This document shows positions 45,857-55,399 of a stretch of 64,000 bases of DNA, in pieces. This DNA comes from Lentisphaerota bacterium (GTDB lineage: Bacteria; Verrucomicrobiota; Lentisphaeria; Victivallales; Victivallaceae): contig SUVW01000001.1 of NCBI GenBank assembly GCA_015061815.1, positions 1 to 64,000 on the forward strand. Reading direction: 5' to 3'. Under the pieces are notes generated by a model. That model ran no database searches, was not told the origin of the DNA, and saw only the letters and a list, made by a program, of their open reading frames with translations. Both the position numbers and the translations under genes were made by a program. Within the stretch, counting starts at the first letter, position 1. Each line of letters begins with the position of its first letter.

Positions 45857-45922
45857 TTTTACGACTCCTTATTTAAACACAATTTTATTGTCTTTTTCCT
45901 GAAAATCATTTTCAATCTGTAT

Positions 45923-45950
45923 AATATACCCCATTTTGCCGGATTTGCAA
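45923..45950 (-). promoter_or_regulatory. rpmF-plsX promoter
   Basis: Minus strand: -35 TTGCAA at 45945-45950, 16 bp spacer, -10 TATATT at 45923-45928. The boxes and spacing equal those of the rrn promoters. Confidence 0.65.
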
Positions 45951-45990
45951 GCCGTTAACTGTTTTTTCAACAGAAAAATCCATTCAGTAT

Positions 45991-46018
45991 TTGCTTTTTG
46001 CACTTTTTACGCTACATT
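45991..46018 (+). promoter_or_regulatory. azlCD promoter
   Basis: -35 TTGCTT at 45991-45996, 16 bp spacer, -10 TACATT at 46013-46018. No leucine-responsive operator was recognisable. Confidence 0.55.
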
Positions 46019-46059
46019 AAGCGGAATGACTTATTTAAAATCATTCGACAAACACGGAT

Positions 46060-46776
46060 ATGAAAAAACAGAATATTATCGCCCGGGCATTTTCCGCATC
46101 CTTGCCGGTGCTTATGGGTTACACTGCAATGGGGATGGCAGCCGGAATACTGCTGGCCGGAAAAATAGAACGCCCGGATATCGTTCTCTGGGCCTTTTTA
46201 AGCAGCATGAGCAGCATTTCCGGCGCACTGCAGTTTGCTCTTGTCGATTGGATAGACAACTGCACCCCGCTGCTGGATGTCGCTCTGCTCACACTGTTCC
46301 TGAATATGCGTTATGCCATGTACGGACTGCCGCTGCTGGAAAAATTCAAAACCGCCGGTTTCTGGAAAAAATCTTACCTGATCTGGAGCCTGACCGATGA
46401 GACCTTTGCACTTGAGGCCGCAAGCGACATCCCCGACAAGCAGGAAAATATCCGGTACTGCCTGTTTGTCGCGTTTTTTGACCACCTCTACTGGGTAATC
46501 GGAGTGACATTCGGCGCATTGGCCGGAAAATTTCTGCCATTCTCCTCCCGGGGAATAGATTTCGCCATGACTGCACTTTTTCTGGTCGTGCTTACCGACC
46601 AGTGCCGGGAAAAGCGCAATCGGATCCCGGCTCTTACCGGAGGGATTTGCGCACTTGCCGGCAGAATACTTTTTTCAGTTGACAACATGCTCATTCCGGC
46701 AATGGTGATGATGACTGCGGCCTTTATCTGTCTGCGGAAAATTTTGAGCCGCCATTTTTTAACAGAGGAAAATTGA
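46060..46776 (+). CDS. azlC: AzlC-family branched-chain amino acid exporter subunit
   Basis: The 238-residue membrane protein has the AzlC pattern: an early MGYTAMGMAAGILLA helix, NMRYAMYGLPLL and SLTDETFAL. AzlC with AzlD exports branched-chain amino acids. It is 3 bp from azlD. Confidence 0.92.
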   Translation: MKKQNIIARAFSASLPVLMGYTAMGMAAGILLAGKIERPDIVLWAFLSSMSSISGALQFALVDWIDNCTPLLDVALLTLFLNMRYAMYGLPLLEKFKTAGFWKKSYLIWSLTDETFALEAASDIPDKQENIRYCLFVAFFDHLYWVIGVTFGALAGKFLPFSSRGIDFAMTALFLVVLTDQCREKRNRIPALTGGICALAGRILFSVDNMLIPAMVMMTAAFICLRKILSRHFLTEEN

Positions 46777-46779
46777 ATC

Positions 46780-47124
46780 ATGGAAAATCAAACTTTGAAT
46801 ATAATTCTGGTCATTGCCGTGACAGCAGCGGTAACGGTGCTCCTGCGGGCATTGCCTTTTATTTTATTTACCGGAGGGAAGAAGTGTCCGCCGGTGATAA
46901 CCTATATCGGGCAGGTCCTCTCTCCGGCGGCGATCGCCATGCTGGCAGTATACTGCCTTCTGGCGGTGTACCGCGAACAGAGTTTCAGTTCCGGCGGATT
47001 CGGCCTTCCGGAAATATCAGCCGCTGCCGTCACCGTACTGCTGCACTGGTGGCAACGCAACCCCCTGCTCTCCATAATTTGCGGAACAGCCCTCTATATG
47101 ATCATCGCACAAAATTTCTTCTGA
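46780..47124 (+). CDS. azlD: AzlD-family transport subunit
   Basis: The 114-residue, four-helix protein has the family RALPFILF segment early and IGQVLSPAAIAMLAVYCL, as in AzlD. It is the small partner of AzlC, 3 bp upstream. Confidence 0.9.
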   Translation: MENQTLNIILVIAVTAAVTVLLRALPFILFTGGKKCPPVITYIGQVLSPAAIAMLAVYCLLAVYREQSFSSGGFGLPEISAAAVTVLLHWWQRNPLLSIICGTALYMIIAQNFF

Positions 47125-47159
47125 AACGGGGCAATTTCAAAACTCCTCAACAGCAGAAC

Positions 47160-47188
47160 TTGATTTAAGTGCGTATTGACAGTATATT
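47160..47188 (+). promoter_or_regulatory. Promoter of the GT-C/Lol operon
   Basis: -35 TTGATT at 47160-47165, 17 bp spacer, -10 TATATT at 47183-47188, 22 bases before the ATG at 47211. Confidence 0.55.
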
Positions 47189-47210
47189 ATATAAAAAGGT
47201 AACTTATATA

Positions 47211-48413
47211 ATGAAAAACAGCGATATCAACCTGATGCCGGTTGTCGGAGCGATCCTTTTGACCGTGCTTTACATCTGTTCACTGTGCTACCGGGGGATT
47301 TTGACCGCCGGGGAGTATGATTTTGTTCTTGCGCTGCAAAATATCTTTCCGGGGTTATCCGGCACATTTCTGCCGAAATTACCGGCCGCACTGGCGACAC
47401 TGGCTTCCGGCGGAATAATTTTTCTGGCCGCATACCGGCTGAAACTGCTTCATCCAGGTGTACCGGCCGGGCTTTATCTCTGCTTCCCGCCGGTCTGGTG
47501 GATCGGGACCAGCGCGACAGCCATTCCGGTCTTGAGCTTTTTGATAACAGTGGCGGCGGCCGGACTTTTCACTGCCAGAAAAGAAGAGAATTTCACCGGA
47601 AGATTGATCGGATTTGCCATCGGCTGTGCCGGAGCGATCGGAGCAGCGGCTCTGGCTCAAACGCAGTTTTTCAGCTGGTGGTCACTCTTCATGGCACTTT
47701 TCCCGGTGCTTTTTCTTGCTTTTGCCATTCATCTGGAGAAATTGGATGACCGCAATCTGGCGGGAAAACGCTTGAACCGGATCGCTCTTTTTATCGCAGT
47801 GATACTGCTGATGCTGACGGTATGTTTTCTGCTGCCGTCGATCTGCCGTTTTATGAAAATAGCGATTCCGGCAGTGCTGAAAAGTTTTTATGCCGGCAAA
47901 AATCTTTATCTGCCGTCGATGGCTCTTTTAGTACCGTTGTTGTGGCTTTATGTCGCAAGCAAAGCTCAAAAGAGCGCAGAAAAGGTATTTTTCATCTGTT
48001 TTGCTGCGGGTTTTGTTATGCTGATGCTGCCGCCATCCCTTCCCTGGTCACAAATGACGGACACCCTGCAGAAAGATGATCTGCTTCAGATGTGTCCGCA
48101 ATTATTATCCGGAAAGTATACTGTTTTTGCGGATGATTCCAGTGCTTCTGCCGTTGCCTGCAATCTGCGGTTGCCGGTACAGCGGGTCGGACGCGGAGAA
48201 AATGATCTGCCTCCGGCTCAACTGCGGGAAAAGATCATTGCGGCTCTGACCAACGGAAATGTGGCGGTATTTTCTGATGATGGCGAATTGGATGCATATT
48301 TACCGGTCGAGCTTGACTGCGTAAAATATACTTCTGCAGGGAACTGCAAACTTTATCTGTACTCCGGAACTGCAAATAGTGCTCCGGAAATCAAAAAAGA
48401 GGAAAAATTATGA
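47211..48413 (+). CDS. Membrane protein, possible reduced GT-C relative
   Basis: The protein (about 400 residues from MKNSDINLMPVV) has about nine membrane helices and a soluble C-terminal part (about 300-400) like the tail of ArnT-type proteins. The first outside loop is short, with only GEYDF as a possible acid site, so catalytic ability is doubtful. The start is chosen because the operon promoter lies inside the longer frame. It overlaps the ArnT-like gene by 4 bp and may be its partner. Confidence 0.6.
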   Translation: MKNSDINLMPVVGAILLTVLYICSLCYRGILTAGEYDFVLALQNIFPGLSGTFLPKLPAALATLASGGIIFLAAYRLKLLHPGVPAGLYLCFPPVWWIGTSATAIPVLSFLITVAAAGLFTARKEENFTGRLIGFAIGCAGAIGAAALAQTQFFSWWSLFMALFPVLFLAFAIHLEKLDDRNLAGKRLNRIALFIAVILLMLTVCFLLPSICRFMKIAIPAVLKSFYAGKNLYLPSMALLVPLLWLYVASKAQKSAEKVFFICFAAGFVMLMLPPSLPWSQMTDTLQKDDLLQMCPQLLSGKYTVFADDSSASAVACNLRLPVQRVGRGENDLPPAQLREKIIAALTNGNVAVFSDDGELDAYLPVELDCVKYTSAGNCKLYLYSGTANSAPEIKKEEKL

Positions 48414-49987
48414 AATATTTTGGTTGGATTTTTTTGTTTTTCATCGCTCTTTACATCATCCCCCTGAACAACCGGCCGATGCTGCTGGATGAGTTGCGTT
48501 GTGCCGAATCCGTAAGAGAAATGGTGACGAGCGGAGAATATGCGGCGGTCACGGTCGCGGGTAAAGCTGATGCATCGCTTCCGCCGATGTTCAACTGGTT
48601 GAGTTCAGCTTGGGTCAATGTTTTCGGACAGAACAACTTCGCAATGCGCCTGTGTTCAGCCCTGGCAGCCGGATTGACCGCATTACTGACCGCATTACTG
48701 ATACAGCAGAATTTACGGGATGAAAAGCTGGCGGCACTGGCGGCAACTCTCACTCTCTCATGCGTGGGGGTGGTTGTCTGCGGAACACTTGCCATACCTG
48801 ACATGCTCTTTGCCATGAGCGTGACCGGCACGCTTGGCACGCTTTTTCTGGCTCTGCAGGAACCGGAATTCAACCGGAGGAAATTCTCTTTGAGTCTTCT
48901 GGCCGGATTATTTTCCGCATTGGCGATTCTGACCGAAGGACTTTCCGGATTGCTCTTCCCGCTGCTGGTGGTGATCCCCTATATATTTTTCAGCAGAAAA
49001 TTCAAAGATTGCATTACGGTACTGCCGTTATTCATTCTGTTTGCGGCGATCCCGTCCGGGGCATGGGCGATGCAACTGCTTATAGCTCCTCCGGAAATGC
49101 TGATGGAGTTTCTGTTGACAGCCGGACTTTTTGCCGGAGATTATCGCTGGTACAGTTATGCACCGGTTTTGATTGCCGGAGCTTTCCCGATCCTCATTCT
49201 GCTGCCGGCGGCACTGATGACCGGACGGGAATCATGGAAACGGCTGTTGAATCAACCGCTTTGTCAATTTTCCTTGTGCACATTAGTGCTGCTTTTGATC
49301 TGGTTCAGCGCATGGCGCAGTTTCCCGCCGTCAATAATTCTGATGCTCTACCCGCCGGTTGCCATTCTCACGGCGATGGGACTTCAAGCCTACTTCAATA
49401 ATGGCGGGCATCACCGCTCCTTTGACTGGATGCTGAATATCTGGGGGCTGTTTCTGCTTATCACCGGCTGTATTGAACTGCTCTGGTGGTTCCTGAAAGA
49501 CAACTGCTTTACCGAATATTTCCAACTGCTGCCATTCACCCGGCTGTTTCTGCTCAATCTGGGGATATCTTCGATCATCGGCGGTGGAGTTCTGCTGTAC
49601 AGTCTGCATGGCAACTGGCGCAGCCGGCTGTATCTGTTCTTTTTCTCCATTGCCATTCTGCCTCTCGGCATCTCCTGGTGCATCAAACCGCAACGGTTCA
49701 TGCCGGAAGCAACTTTCCGCACTTTCATCCGGGAATTTGACATAATCCCGGAAAAGTGTGAATTTTTCACATCCGGCGAATTTGTTCCCGCCCTCTCCTG
49801 GTGCGTAAACAAAGAGGTGCAGACTGCCGATTGTCTTTGTCCGGTCATTGAAACCGCCGATTCCGGGCGGACTGTTTATATTATTCTGGAAAAAAGTGAT
49901 CGCAGATTGAAAAATATCGATGCCAAAAGATCATTGACCCGGGGTGAATTCACCTGTATCGAAGTTGCGGTACCGGAAAAACAGTGA
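48410..49987 (+). CDS. ArnT/GT83-like membrane glycosyltransferase
   Basis: The 525-residue protein has about eleven membrane helices and the first-loop motif LLDELRCAESVREMVTSGEY, the equivalent of the DE(T)RYAEIAREM motif of ArnT, which transfers sugars from undecaprenyl-phosphate to lipid A. The acceptor here is not known. It overlaps the previous gene by 4 bp and ends 8 bp before lolC, so glycolipid modification and lipoprotein sorting genes are co-transcribed. Confidence 0.85.
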   Translation: MKYFGWIFLFFIALYIIPLNNRPMLLDELRCAESVREMVTSGEYAAVTVAGKADASLPPMFNWLSSAWVNVFGQNNFAMRLCSALAAGLTALLTALLIQQNLRDEKLAALAATLTLSCVGVVVCGTLAIPDMLFAMSVTGTLGTLFLALQEPEFNRRKFSLSLLAGLFSALAILTEGLSGLLFPLLVVIPYIFFSRKFKDCITVLPLFILFAAIPSGAWAMQLLIAPPEMLMEFLLTAGLFAGDYRWYSYAPVLIAGAFPILILLPAALMTGRESWKRLLNQPLCQFSLCTLVLLLIWFSAWRSFPPSIILMLYPPVAILTAMGLQAYFNNGGHHRSFDWMLNIWGLFLLITGCIELLWWFLKDNCFTEYFQLLPFTRLFLLNLGISSIIGGGVLLYSLHGNWRSRLYLFFFSIAILPLGISWCIKPQRFMPEATFRTFIREFDIIPEKCEFFTSGEFVPALSWCVNKEVQTADCLCPVIETADSGRTVYIILEKSDRRLKNIDAKRSLTRGEFTCIEVAVPEKQ

Positions 49988-49995
49988 GGATTCGA

Positions 49996-51315
49996 ATGTT
50001 TTACGAATTATTTTTGGCCGCCCGCTATCTGAAACCGCGCCGCAACGCAGTTTCGCTGATAACACTGACCAGCATCCTCGGAGTCACTCTCGGGGTGATG
50101 GTATTGATGGTGGTGATGGCGGTAATGAGCGGATTTACCGAAGAGATGAAAAACAAATTGATCGAAACTCAATCTCATTTTCAAATCCGCAATCCCCGGG
50201 GCGTGCTTTCAGCCCGGGATGTTGCAACTGTTGACCGGATATTGCAGAAACACAACTCCTCCGGGACACCGGTCATTCAAAGTCCGGTGCTGGTGCAATA
50301 CGGTACGACCAATGCTTTCGGGCAAACCTCCCAGCATCTTGATACCAGAAGCGTGATTTTTGCCGCTTCGGAAGACGAATTGATCAAGCATCTGAATCTG
50401 GATAAATATATCAAAGCCGGTTCGTTGAAACTCGGCAGTTGTTTTGAAGATGATGCAAACTATGCAGTGATCAGTACCTACATGGCGGACAGATGGAACT
50501 TGCAGCCGGGTGACCGTTTCCTCGTTCACAGTGCGAAACATCTGACCGATCTGGTAAAATTCAATGCGGCCGGAGGTATTGAATTGAATGATGAAAGTAC
50601 CGCTTATCTGCCGGCAGAATTCACCGTTGCCGGCATCTACGCGCTCGGCAAATCCGACTTTGATCAACTGGTTTTTTTCACCGGTCTGGACGATGCAGCA
50701 GAATTGTTTTTTGAATCCGGGCAATATGCGGCGGCCACTTCAGTCTACGGTTGGGGGCCGGATGCTTTCAACCAGCAGAAACTCCTTCAGGATCTTTCCG
50801 ATGCCATGCCGGAATTTGCAGTGATCGGTTGGGAAGAGGCAAACCGGAGTTTTCTGGAAGTCCTGGCGGTGGAAAAACTTATGATGTTCTTCTTGCTGAT
50901 ATTCATCGTACTGGTCGCGGCATTCAGCATCACCAACACGCTGATAACATCGATTTACCAGAAAACCAGAGAGATCGGTCTGCTCAAGGCTCTGGGGTGT
51001 ACTGATGCATCTATTATGCGGATATTTATCCTGCAAGGTTTTTTGGTCGGTCTGACCGGCAGTATTTCCGGAAGCGTACTTGGATATCTGGTGATCCGTT
51101 TCCGTCAGAATATTCTTGATTTTGCCTCGATGGTCAGCGGACAGGAACTTTTCCCGAAAAAGTTCTACTTTTTCGATCAGCTTCCGGCCCAGATAATTCC
51201 GTCGGATGTGGCATTTATCGTAATAAGCAGTATCGTACTGTGTACATTGGGAGCATTACTGCCGGCGTTGCGGGCGGCACGGCTTCATCCATCGGAGGCT
51301 CTGCGTTATGAATAA
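49996..51315 (+). CDS. lolC: LolC/LolE-type lipoprotein-releasing permease
   Basis: The protein (about 439 residues from MFYELFLAARYLKPRR) has a membrane helix with LTSILGVTLGVMVLMVVMAVMSGF, a large periplasmic domain and three C-terminal helices with IGLLKALGC, as in LolC/E. It pulls lipoproteins from the inner membrane. Only one permease gene is present, so a homodimer is likely. GAGG before ATG 49996 decides the start over GTG 49984. It overlaps lolD by 8 bp. Confidence 0.92.
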   Translation: MFYELFLAARYLKPRRNAVSLITLTSILGVTLGVMVLMVVMAVMSGFTEEMKNKLIETQSHFQIRNPRGVLSARDVATVDRILQKHNSSGTPVIQSPVLVQYGTTNAFGQTSQHLDTRSVIFAASEDELIKHLNLDKYIKAGSLKLGSCFEDDANYAVISTYMADRWNLQPGDRFLVHSAKHLTDLVKFNAAGGIELNDESTAYLPAEFTVAGIYALGKSDFDQLVFFTGLDDAAELFFESGQYAAATSVYGWGPDAFNQQKLLQDLSDAMPEFAVIGWEEANRSFLEVLAVEKLMMFFLLIFIVLVAAFSITNTLITSIYQKTREIGLLKALGCTDASIMRIFILQGFLVGLTGSISGSVLGYLVIRFRQNILDFASMVSGQELFPKKFYFFDQLPAQIIPSDVAFIVISSIVLCTLGALLPALRAARLHPSEALRYE

Positions 51316-51988
51316 CCAAATCCTGAAACTGGATTCGATCCATCACTCCTACCGGATGGGACAGAATACTCTGGAGATATTGAAAGGGGTTAATTTCACC
51401 CTTTCCGCCGGAGAATGGTGCTGTATTTTCGGAGCCAGCGGCAGCGGGAAAACCACACTGCTCAATTTGATCGGCGGTCTGGAAAAACCGGCATCCGGCA
51501 GTGTCATCATCTGCGGCGAAGATCTGGCCTCCATGTCCCGGCGCAAAGCGGCGGCATTCCGGGCAAAATATCTGGGATTTGTCTTTCAATCCTACCATCT
51601 GCTGCCGGAATTGACGATTCTGGAAAACGTTGCCATCGCCGGAGCGATCGCCGGAAAAAATTTCCATGATGCCGGCAAATGTGCCCGGCGTCTGTTGGAG
51701 GAAATGGGATTGGGCAAACGCCTTGCACACCGGCCGTCAGAACTTTCCGGCGGCGAACAGCAACGGGTGGCGATTGCCCGCAGTCTGATAAATGATCCGG
51801 TGCTGCTGCTGGCAGATGAACCGACCGGAAATCTCGACCCGGATACCGGAAATGAAATTTTGCAGCTTTTTCAGCAGCTGCGTTCCGAACGCCCGGACCG
51901 GGCGATATTGATGATCACACACAATCATGATATTGCCAAACTGTCTTCCAGGAGTGTTGATCTGAAAAACGGCATCCTCTGCGGGTGA
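51308..51988 (+). CDS. lolD: Lipoprotein-releasing ABC ATPase LolD
   Basis: The 226-residue ATPase has Walker A GASGSGKTT, the Q-loop FVFQSYHLLPELTI, signature LSGGEQQRV and Walker B VLLLADEPTGNLD, all as in LolD. It powers the LolC permease, whose gene it overlaps by 8 bp. Confidence 0.95.
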   Translation: MNNQILKLDSIHHSYRMGQNTLEILKGVNFTLSAGEWCCIFGASGSGKTTLLNLIGGLEKPASGSVIICGEDLASMSRRKAAAFRAKYLGFVFQSYHLLPELTILENVAIAGAIAGKNFHDAGKCARRLLEEMGLGKRLAHRPSELSGGEQQRVAIARSLINDPVLLLADEPTGNLDPDTGNEILQLFQQLRSERPDRAILMITHNHDIAKLSSRSVDLKNGILCG

Positions 51989-52023
51989 TCATAATGAGGA
52001 TCAAAAATTTCTCTTTGCTGTCC

Positions 52024-52042
52024 CCGCAGCAGTTTACTGCGG
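52024..52042 (+). terminator. Hairpin after lolD
   Basis: Stem CCGCAG (52024-52029) with CTGCGG (52037-52042), seven-base loop, then ATAACTTTT. It is a weak terminator candidate. Confidence 0.35.
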
Positions 52043-52121
52043 ATAACTTTTGCCATCCGGCATTCGGTCTTAATCTGTAAATAACAATCCATCTCAAAAA
52101 ATATTCCACCTGAAACAAATC

Positions 52122-53549
52122 ATGAAAATCGACCTTCCATCTCTGCACGGACACGGCGGTATTGCCGATGTTTCCAAAGTTGCATTTCCGCTGGTCATCG
52201 CCTCCATCGGTCACGGAGTAAATCTTTTCACCGACCGGGTGATGCTGTCAAATTACTCGGAAGCGGCAATGGCAGCAGCCTTCCCCTCGGGGCTTACCAG
52301 TTTTACCATGTCCTGCATTTTTCTCGGCATCGTCGGTTATGCCGGAGTTTTCGTTGCACAGTATACAGGAGCCGGACAACCGAAAAATGTCGGCAAAGCG
52401 GTTTGGCAGGCCATTTTTTTAGCCCTGATCGGCGGTGCTGTAATGGCTTTGACCACCATCCGGGCCAAAGAGATATTCAGCTGGTACGGACATGATCCGG
52501 CCCTGCAGCCGATGGAAGTCGAATATTATCAGATACTGTCATGGTGCGGATTTGTGCCTCTGGTATCGGCGGCACTTTCATCTTTCTGGAGCGGACGGGC
52601 CAAAACCAGATTTATCATGATCGTAAATCTGTTGATAACTCTCTTTAACATTCCCCTGAATGCCATGCTGATATTCGGCTTGCAGGTATCTTTCGGCTCG
52701 TGGGATATCACCATCCCGGAAATGGGCATTGCCGGAGCGGCATGGGGAACTACCGGAGCAGGCAGCATCGGTTTGGCGGCCTATCTTATCGGTTTCGGAA
52801 CAAAATCTGCCCGCCGGGAATTCGGGACATGGGATAATCCATTTTCGTGGGATATATTCAAACGGCTGATTCGGTTCGGAACTCCCAATGGAGTGCAATT
52901 GGTTCTGGATCTGGCGACATTCAACATTTTTGTTGTGCTGTTGGGGAAAATAAGTGTTGATATTCTGACGGCAAGTACCGTTGCCATGTCGGCATACAGT
53001 CTGGCATTCAATCCGATGATCGGCTTCGGGCAGGCAGCCTCGATCCTGGTCGGTCAGGGGATCGGTGCCAAAGACACCGGATTTGCTGAACGCTCCGTCC
53101 GCAGCTGCCGTTTTCTGGTGATCTGTTATTCGGCAGTCATGATGATAATTTTCATTATTTTTCCGGAAGTCATCTTCCGGATGTTCGATTTGGGAAGTGA
53201 CAAAGTGCGTCATCTTTCCCGGATCATGTTGATATTTACCAGTGGGTACCTGCTTTTTGACGCCTTCAATATCCTCTATGGCAATGCGGTCAAGGGAGCA
53301 GGCGACACCAAATTTGTCATGTGGGTCGGTATCGCGCTGGGATGGCTGCTTTATGCCCTGCCCTGTACCGTTGCGTACTTTACATTTTCCAGTCAATGGG
53401 CCATCGGATATTTCGGTATGGAAGCCGCACAGAATATTTGCGTTTGGACTCTCTGGTGGATATGCGATATTTACATCATCCTGCTGGGCGGCGCATTCTA
53501 TTTGCGTTACCGTCACGGGAAGTGGAAAAAGATGAATGTCATTGATTGA
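52122..53549 (+). CDS. MATE-family efflux transporter
   Basis: The 475-residue protein has twelve hydrophobic helices in two halves, with the MATE pattern NLFTDRVMLSNYSEAAMAAA in the first helices and IGFGQAASILVGQGIGAKD in the second half. MATE pumps expel cationic drugs or metabolites using Na+ or H+. The start lies after a CACCTG...AAATC stretch with no strong ribosome site. It is convergent with the nudC gene, overlapping it by 11 bp at the 3' end. Confidence 0.92.
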   Translation: MKIDLPSLHGHGGIADVSKVAFPLVIASIGHGVNLFTDRVMLSNYSEAAMAAAFPSGLTSFTMSCIFLGIVGYAGVFVAQYTGAGQPKNVGKAVWQAIFLALIGGAVMALTTIRAKEIFSWYGHDPALQPMEVEYYQILSWCGFVPLVSAALSSFWSGRAKTRFIMIVNLLITLFNIPLNAMLIFGLQVSFGSWDITIPEMGIAGAAWGTTGAGSIGLAAYLIGFGTKSARREFGTWDNPFSWDIFKRLIRFGTPNGVQLVLDLATFNIFVVLLGKISVDILTASTVAMSAYSLAFNPMIGFGQAASILVGQGIGAKDTGFAERSVRSCRFLVICYSAVMMIIFIIFPEVIFRMFDLGSDKVRHLSRIMLIFTSGYLLFDAFNILYGNAVKGAGDTKFVMWVGIALGWLLYALPCTVAYFTFSSQWAIGYFGMEAAQNICVWTLWWICDIYIILLGGAFYLRYRHGKWKKMNVID

Positions 53550-54366
53550 AAATCTGATCGATCACCGTGCGGGCGACCGAACCGGGAGCCGGTAATTCCG
53601 GATGATTTTCCGGGGTGAACCAGCCTAAATCGCTCAATTCTTCCCCATCAGCCTCGGCGGTTCCGGACTCGTATTCAGCAGTAAAAGCCAGCATCAGCGA
53701 ATTGGGAAAGGGCCAGACCTGACTGGTTACATATCGTAAATTTTTCACCCGCAGCGAAGTTTCTTCCCAGATCTCCCGGTGAATCGCCGCCTCGACGTTC
53801 TCTCCGGCCTCAACAAAACCGGCGATCAGGCTGTACATGTTCCCGGCAAAATTGCGGTTGTGCGCCAGAAGCAGTTCCCGTCCGTTTTTGCGGGTGATAC
53901 CGACGATCACGGCCGGCGAAAGCTGCGGATAATAAACCGTACGGCAAACCGGACAATTCAATCCGGAATCATTCCCGGACGGGATCAATTCCGCACCGCA
54001 TTGACCGCAAAAACGGTGTTTATCCCGCCAGTAAAGCAATTCCCGCGCCCGGCATAGAGCCATCCGGTAATCCCCGGGAAACTCAAATAAAAACTGCCGG
54101 ATCGGATACTCCCGCCAATATTCCGGAAAATTTCTGCCGGAATCTTCCGGCAATTCCCGGGCGAAACACCGTTTGCCATTTAGCATACCGACAAAGACCG
54201 ACCGGCCGCCGGAACAGTATGTTTCCGCTTCATGCCACAACGGTATCTCTGCTTTTCCTCCGGCCCGGGACAACAATGTACTTTTCCCGGTCAAAACCAA
54301 AACCATGTCATCCGCAGAGGGTTGACAGCTGAAACTTTGCTGCAGATTCCCGGCAAATTCAAACAT
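53539..54366 (-). CDS. nudC: NAD+ diphosphatase (NudC-type NUDIX hydrolase)
   Basis: The product (about 275 residues from MFEFAGNLQQSF) has the zinc ribbon CGQCGAEL and CPVCRTVYYP, the Nudix box GFVEAGENVEAAIHREIWEE, and SQVWPFPNSLM, where NudC has SQPWPFPxS. NudC cleaves NADH/NAD and removes NAD caps from RNA. The start at 54366 has GGAG nine bases upstream and overlaps mnmA by 8 bp. Confidence 0.9.
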   Translation of the reverse strand: MFEFAGNLQQSFSCQPSADDMVLVLTGKSTLLSRAGGKAEIPLWHEAETYCSGGRSVFVGMLNGKRCFARELPEDSGRNFPEYWREYPIRQFLFEFPGDYRMALCRARELLYWRDKHRFCGQCGAELIPSGNDSGLNCPVCRTVYYPQLSPAVIVGITRKNGRELLLAHNRNFAGNMYSLIAGFVEAGENVEAAIHREIWEETSLRVKNLRYVTSQVWPFPNSLMLAFTAEYESGTAEADGEELSDLGWFTPENHPELPAPGSVARTVIDQIFNQ

Positions 54367-55399
54367 AGTCGATTTCTCCGCCGCCGACCAGCAGATCGCC
54401 GTCATAAAAAACTGCCGCCTGTCCCGGAGTTACGGCCCGCAACATATTTTCCAGCACAACTGAAATACTGTCCCCGGATAATTCCCGGATCTCACAGGAT
54501 GTTCCCGGCGAACGGTAACGCACTTTGACCGTCAACTTTTTCCCCGGGCATCTGCCGGATTGCCATGAAACATTTTTTACAGTAAATTCAGAAGCAAGCA
54601 ACTCGTCCTGATCAGTCACCAGAATGATATTGCCGTTTTGCGGTTCAATACTTTTGATATATGCCGGCTTTCCCAGTGCCACATTCAACCCCTGACGCTG
54701 TCCGAGCGTATACCGGTGGATGCCATTATGATAACCGACGGTTTTTCCCTGATAAATAAATTTTCCACGTTTTTCCGGCAAATCACACCTGCGCCGCAAA
54801 GTTTCCCCGCAGCACTCTCCGGAAATTTGAAAACAGGCATCCTGACTGTCTTTACGCACAGCACAACTCAATTGAGCTTCTGCGGCGATCTTCCGCACCT
54901 CATCTTTGGATAAATCCCCCAGCGGGAAACCGGCACGACGCAACTCTTTCTGCGTCAAACGGTAGAGAAAATAACTCTGGTCTTTGCCTGCATCAGCACC
55001 TTTGGATAACAAAAACAAACCGTCTTTTTCCAGCAAACGGACATAATGCCCGGTAAAAACTTTCTCTATCCCCAATTTATCCGCCGCACGAAACAATTCG
55101 GCAAATTTCACCGTCATATTGCATACACAACACGGATTCGGAGTCCGGCCGCAAGCATATTCACAAGCAGAAGCATACAGCACGTTGCGATAAAAATTAT
55201 CGGCACAATCCACTTCCGTAAGCTCAATTCCCAACTGCTCGCAGCACTTATACAACTCCGGATCATCCGGAACATCTTTTTCCATCCGCAAATGAATGCC
55301 GGAAACCTCATATCCGGCTTTCTTAAGCAAATATGCCGCGACAGACGAATCGACTCCGCCGGACATGGCTACGGCAACTTTTTCCTTACTCATCATCAC
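54359..55399 (-). CDS. mnmA: tRNA-specific 2-thiouridylase
   Basis: The 346-residue protein has the PP-loop AMSGGVDSSVAAYLL, the first catalytic Cys region TPNPCCVCNMTVKF and the second in RKDSQDACF. MnmA thiolates U34 of Glu, Gln and Lys tRNAs. The TPNPCCVCN form places several cysteines where TPNPDxxCN is usual. It overlaps the GT-C gene upstream by 14 bp and nudC by 8 bp, forming a tight three-gene unit. Confidence 0.95.
   Translation of the reverse strand: MMMSKEKVAVAMSGGVDSSVAAYLLKKAGYEVSGIHLRMEKDVPDDPELYKCCEQLGIELTEVDCADNFYRNVLYASACEYACGRTPNPCCVCNMTVKFAELFRAADKLGIEKVFTGHYVRLLEKDGLFLLSKGADAGKDQSYFLYRLTQKELRRAGFPLGDLSKDEVRKIAAEAQLSCAVRKDSQDACFQISGECCGETLRRRCDLPEKRGKFIYQGKTVGYHNGIHRYTLGQRQGLNVALGKPAYIKSIEPQNGNIILVTDQDELLASEFTVKNVSWQSGRCPGKKLTVKVRYRSPGTSCEIRELSGDSISVVLENMLRAVTPGQAAVFYDGDLLVGGGEIDYV

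Noticed and set aside
52578-53516. 312-codon open frame opposite the MATE gene
   Set aside because: It is a mirror of codon bias in the true gene, with no ribosome site and an implausible composition.
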